A stretch of 64,000 nt of DNA, from contig CM034547.1 in assembly GCA_020055645.1 (NCBI GenBank), positions 6,324,001 to 6,388,000 of the forward strand. The letters run 5' to 3'. Shown here piece by piece: positions 59,691 to 64,000 of this stretch. Origin of the DNA: Tomocerus qinae (lineage: Eukaryota; Arthropoda; Collembola; Entomobryomorpha; Tomoceridae). The translations under genes and the position numbers were made by a program. Numbering within the stretch: position 1 is the stretch's first letter; every line of letters begins with the position of its first letter. The notes below the pieces were generated by a model. That model was not told the origin of the DNA and made no database searches. It worked only from the letters and a program-made list of their open reading frames with translations.

Positions 59691-61313
59691 ATGGAAAACT
59701 GTGACAAATCTGAAATATTAGACCAGGTGCCAATTCTCCATGTTCGGGGTACAAATTATCAAATCGGACTCGCTGTGGTATAAAATGCTTTTAAAAATAT
59801 TTATCATGGATTTTCCCTCAAAACAATTCCTATAAATTCCAATTTAATTCAGGGACGGACGTTTAAAGGAATGATTCAAGAGTTGTACACCAGCTGGAAG
59901 TTTTTCAATAAGTCTGTACTTCCAAATTACACAACACTGGAAGGAAAACAAATTTATGACGACGCACTTCGTCTTTGTGAAATCAAATTTCCGAGATATG
60001 TCGAAGAACTGAGAGGATTAGCTGAAGGCTCAGGAGTACCGTTCTACAAGGTAATTCTATTAATTTTAATCTCTCCGAAGATAATACTTTTCAAAACTTG
60101 TAATAATGTATTAATTAAATTAAAGGTTTTCATGATACATATTGACTCTCTCGCTAACGAGGACGAATCCACCAAGAAAATCAGCGTAGATACAGGCTGT
60201 ACCAGTATTTTGTGCAATAACGATGAGGTAGCTTTCACATTTATAACAAAATTAAGTCAAGAATTTTCATTTTGAGTTTAATTTAAATGCAACAGGTAAT
60301 TTTGGCTCAAAATGAGGACGCTTTTCCTGAAAACGTGAATAGATTTATCGTCGTGTGTGCAGAAGTGATGGACGATGAGGGCAACAAATTGGAAAAGTTC
60401 ACCGCTCTTACTTATGCTGGATTACTTTCAGGATGTGCGATGGGATTCAATGAAAGCGGAATAATATTTTCCATTAATACTCTCACGGCGAAAAACAGAT
60501 TAGTCGAAGGAACCCGTATGGGATTCAAATCTTTATTTAATTAGCCATAATAGGTGGGCTCTATCATTCATTCTTGGTGTTTACTAGCTCGGTTTTTTGT
60601 AACAAGAGCACTTTTAAGTGCGAAAAGCCACAATGAGATTCTGGAGATCCTTTATGACCAAGACACAGGCATCGCTGATGGCATCAGTGTAAACATTTGC
60701 TACCTGAACAAGCAAAATAATATCGGTGATGTGGACATGTACAGTATTGAAGTTGCACCTCCTAAAATTAGCGAGCCTGGAAAATCCCAAGTAAGTGTTC
60801 GGGCCATTGCTCGTGGGGAAAGTTACGTCCATTGCAACAGGTTATTCACATTCTTCAGAATACAATCACCAATAAATATTATTCTGCCTACTTAAATATA
60901 GTTCGAGCGATATTCTAAGAATTAATTCCGGAAGTATGATTCCCTATAGATATCTGCATTTACAAGTGGAAGAAATAGAAGAGTACTTAACAAGCACTAT
61001 TCATCGCCATAAAGCAATTGCAAAACTCCCGCCTCCTTGTACAATGCAACTGGTAAAAGATGTCATGAGCGACCAGAGTGACGGGGAATACCCAGTTTTT
61101 CGACGATTTCAAAAAGGGGACAAAGACAGTGCTAAAACTGTCGCCACCGGTATAATGACACCATTTTACTTCCAATTTCCCAATTTTTTCGCACTTTTTA
61201 TAACAATCTGTCTTGTTTAAGGAATTTTCGATATCGGCAAAAGAAAATGGCTGATTTATGTCAACCCTCCATCTAAATCGGAAGCCACTGCAATCATTGA
61301 TTTGCAGTTGTGA
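59691..61313 (+). CDS. Peptidase C45 / Tan-like acyltransferase-amidohydrolase
   Basis: Ntn-hydrolase of the C45 family. Members include insect Tan (N-beta-alanyldopamine and carcinine hydrolase) and fungal isopenicillin-N acyltransferase. Exons 59691-59777, 59853-60050, 60126-60227, 60296-60515, 60588-60840, 60902-61149 and 61222-61313 give 399 aa. The N-terminal alpha subunit includes VRGTNYQIGLAVGRTFKGMI and the YVEELRGLAEGSGVPFY block. The autocatalytic Cys lies in DTGCTSILCNN (about residue 120). After it come AQNEDAF (the QN-x-D motif), AGLLSGCAMGFNESGIIFSI, and TPRFFVTRALLSAKSHNEIL. The C-terminus (PPSKSEATAIIDLQL) fits the family. The length matches insect Tan (about 387 aa). Substrate is unknown. 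Confidence 0.88.
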
Positions 61314-61353
61314 TAATTCTTCGGTTTGATATGCTCAAGTTTCAAATTATTGC

Positions 61354-61359
61354 CAATAA
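61354..61359 (+). terminator. Polyadenylation signal of the C45 gene
   Basis: AATAAA about 40 bases after the stop codon. Confidence 0.6.
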
Positions 61360-62815
61360 AACTTTATTACCAACCGTTAACCATCCTAATTTCAGATCCT
61401 TCACAGAGATTATAATTTAGTAAATTGTCGCATTTCATTTATTCACGCCTTTTCGGTTCTATTCTGCCACAATAAATTATCGCAATATTTCTAACATCAG
61501 GTAATGTCTACGTAAAAATCTCAAGTAAGAATATTTTACGCCTTTTTGTCTCCAATCATTGTAGAGATGGAGAACTAAATTGCGTTTGGAAGGAAATCGA
61601 AAGCTACACAAATGGGAATATAGAAGAAAAGGTTGTTATGAATATTTGTCTCCCAGTCTGTCTGTCTCAAATTACACATGGCAAATAGTAATAAAAAGCA
61701 TGTCTGTACTGCTCTGTAAAAAAGGATATAACAGCTACTACTACTTACTACATTCAATTTAGTTGTAGTAGTAAAAGCATTTCAATTCATTATTGTAACA
61801 GAATGTAAATTAATGGTAATAAGCAGGACGGTTGAGTAAGTACATAAAGTATAGAGACGCATAGCTTTTTGCGTATCACTGGAGAGTGGAGACTGGAATG
61901 GAAACAAGTTGCCCTTAAATCTCTCGTGCATATATAGGAAAGCAACTAAGCTGGATAGAGAGATACTGGAGAGCAAGATTTATGATCGTGATTGAGTCTT
62001 CTAAGCTATAGAGAAGAGATAAGGATATCCTTACGTATATCATGTTTATTTACTTATATACACGTTGAAAATATTTATATCGCAACTCGACCTTCCTTTT
62101 CGACTTTTTTATTTATCTGCATATTATCCATCACACGCAGAAGTACCAATTGAGTTTAGGTACATGGTACATAGCACTTTGCCTTTTGTATGCCTAACAA
62201 GTGCAAGTTCCAAGTTGGAGTCACTCTACGCATTTATGCCTGGCAGTTTATATTTTGTGCTTGCTGTATAGACACATTGACATATTGACTTTGATTTGCC
62301 TCTTCATAATATCGACTATTGTAGGTACAGTACAAGTGCACTTTCTTTTATAATAATATTTTGCTTTCGTACTATTGATACCTCAAGGCTATTTGTATTG
62401 TAATTTCATTATACAGAATGCGTTTGTGATGAGCTGTCATCTCATGAAATCATTTCCATGACCAGTGAGCCCATTGGAATTCGAAAAGCAAAAAATTGTG
62501 CCTACTAAAAACTCACCCAAAAATACTTTTGGAGTTTTTGGTAAGAAGCCTAAAAGGTGTCTTTTGTAAGAAGCTTTTAAAAGTATAATTTATCAATTTA
62601 GTATCTGTAACAGTATCTGTAAGAAATTACATGAAGGAGTGTCAAAGATATGATCCAATTCATTTTCATGTTGCGGCGATAATGCATCCATGCCATAAAT
62701 TTTAAATCCTATTGTAAATTGCTATGTAATATATTGCTCGTAGGAGAATTAATTTTCAAATTAAATCTTTATTTTTGGAAAATAGACAAGCCTGTACACT
62801 GTACAAGCAATAAGA
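61360..62815. other. Intergenic region
   Basis: 1.45 kb between the C45 gene and the acyl-CoA ligase gene, both on the plus strand. No coding exon or clear repeat recognised. The promoter of the ligase gene should be here. Confidence 0.55.
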
Positions 62816-64000
62816 ATGGATTCAAAAGAGCATACCCTATGCGGCCCAATAGAAGAGACTTTTGAGGAATGGAATACTGTATCTGAATATCTCTTGGCAA
62901 GTGCGGAGAAACACGCTCGTAATGGTCATTCCAAATTTGCTGTGAGAAAAATGTAGTTAAAGTAATTTTAAATCATAATGTGTTGAAATAAGAAGTAAAC
63001 AATAATAAAGATTATAAAGGAACACTAACCCAACATTGTATTTAATCAGTTTTGGTTTAATGAAATGTTTATAAATACAATAGAACATCAAAACATTTTT
63101 TCTGTGATATTGTTTTTGATAGATTGATAGCATCACAGGAGAATCTTTCGAGTTTTCAGAGTTTGAAAAGCTTTCGAGGAATGTCGCGAGTGCTCTTTAC
63201 AAACGAGGAGTGAGAAAAGGAGATATAATTGTTTACCTTTGCTTCGATTTGGTGAAACTGCATATATTTTTCACTGGAGTCTGGAGAGCAAATGCTAGCG
63301 TCCGTTCAACCTACGTGGAAGAGTTAGTAGGTAATAAATATAGCAAAATTCTGTTTCATTTATGGGCCATTGGACAAATCAGCCTCTGAACGTTATATTA
63401 TTGTAAACATTGTATTTGCAGATAGCATTACTCAAATTGTGGTGGAGTCAAAATCCAAATGGATTCTATGTGAGTCTAGTGATTTTGAGAAGTGTATTCA
63501 GGTTGCCAAAAATGTGGAATGGCCCGTTGAAGTTATCGCAATGGGGAAGATCCCGGAAGGCTATACTTCCTATTCGCCAGTTTCGTCCATTTATGACTTG
63601 CTTCAAGATGATGGATCAGGTACAATTAAGAAATTGGAGATTTTTTAGCTACTAATCATTAATGATGCCCATTCAACTAACTTTGGATGTTAATATTACG
63701 TATTAGCTTGTCCTGCAATCGAAGTAGGACCAAATGACCCAGCATTGATATTAGCAACAAGTGGAACTACTGGGAGGAGTAAGGGCGCTGTTCACACACA
63801 CAAAGGATTGATTGACACTTGTAGAAAATTGATAGCAATCTCTCCTTTGGTGGATGGGAAGCCTAACTTGTGTATATCCAAAGGAACTCATATCAGTGCA
63901 TCGACTTTTGGACTAATAGCAATGATTACAGGAAGAACCGCACTTTACATGTCAAGGATCACTCTTGATAATATTATTTCTGCTGTGGAGCAATACAAAG
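62816..64000 (+). CDS. Acyl-CoA synthetase, 4-coumarate:CoA-ligase type (5' part)
   Basis: ANL-superfamily adenylating enzyme that activates a carboxylic acid with ATP and CoA. Exons seen are 62816-62941, 63123-63330, 63422-63619 and 63707 onward; the gene runs off the window, leaving about 276 of the usual 540-600 residues. The N-terminal pocket half shows TGESFEFSEFEKLSRNVASA and LYKRGVRKGDIIVYL. The P-loop-like A3 motif is LATSGTTGRSKGAVHTH, complete and diagnostic. Divergence from the usual pattern after A3 (GTHISASTFGLIAMITG) resembles arthropod 4CL-like and luciferase-like ligases. No mitochondrial presequence is seen. A peroxisomal C-terminal signal cannot be judged. Substrate unknown. 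Confidence 0.88.

Overview
This is nuclear DNA from an invertebrate animal, most likely an arthropod. It is AT-rich. The genes are split by many short GT-AG introns, mostly 60-95 bases. One gene is a GH18 chitinase with a C-terminal peritrophin-type chitin-binding domain, and another is a Tan-like peptidase C45. I cannot fix the species. A springtail or other hexapod would fit, but that is a guess. Coordinates of multi-exon genes were worked out by hand from splice signals. Unless an entry says otherwise, all exon phases add up to an open frame.

Layout. 1-5 kb: secreted chitinase (-). 5-10.5 kb: a 1,491-residue FAM194-domain (ERICH6-like) protein (+) with about 14 copies of an acidic/basic repeat. 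11.5-13.5 kb: SLC38A7-like amino-acid transporter (-), head to head with BOLA3 (+, 14.2-15.5 kb). 16.5-19 kb: SLC22-type organic ion transporter (+). 20.5-24.4 kb: secreted, highly charged, unrecognised protein (-) whose 1.7 kb intron holds a tandem/foldback repeat complex. 25.8-28.9 kb: mitochondrial DnaJ Tid1/DNAJA3 (+) with two alternative last exons. 29.6-38.4 kb: three small secreted-protein genes (+). The first looks like a multicopy peptide precursor, the second shares its exon plan, and the third is rich in His, Asn, Lys and Arg. A 0.3 kb near-perfect palindrome lies between the second and third. 39.6-43.4 kb: TGFBRAP1/VPS3 CORVET subunit (-). 46.1-48.1 kb: F-box/leucine-rich protein (+). 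51.2-55.8 kb: beta-glucuronidase (+) with a pair of mutually exclusive exons. 56.4-57.4 kb: LAMP-like lysosomal membrane protein (-). 59.7-61.3 kb: Tan/IAT-type peptidase C45 (+). 62.8 kb to the end: 5' part of an acyl-CoA synthetase (4-coumarate:CoA-ligase type) (+).

Most genes are single-copy housekeeping functions and form no operon. Possible functional neighbours are the beta-glucuronidase and LAMP-like genes (both lysosomal), and the C45 enzyme next to an acyl-CoA ligase. The non-coding DNA carries two copies of a short non-autonomous Helitron-like element in opposite orientation, each near a 10-bp TTATCCGA-type minisatellite, plus several foldback elements.

The most interesting signals are the equal-length (85 nt), phase-matched duplicate exons inside the beta-glucuronidase catalytic domain, the alternative Tid1 C-termini with a start-stop uORF overlapping the main start, the peptide-precursor-like gene with RR-bounded repeats, and the FAM194 repeats that coincide with exon modules.
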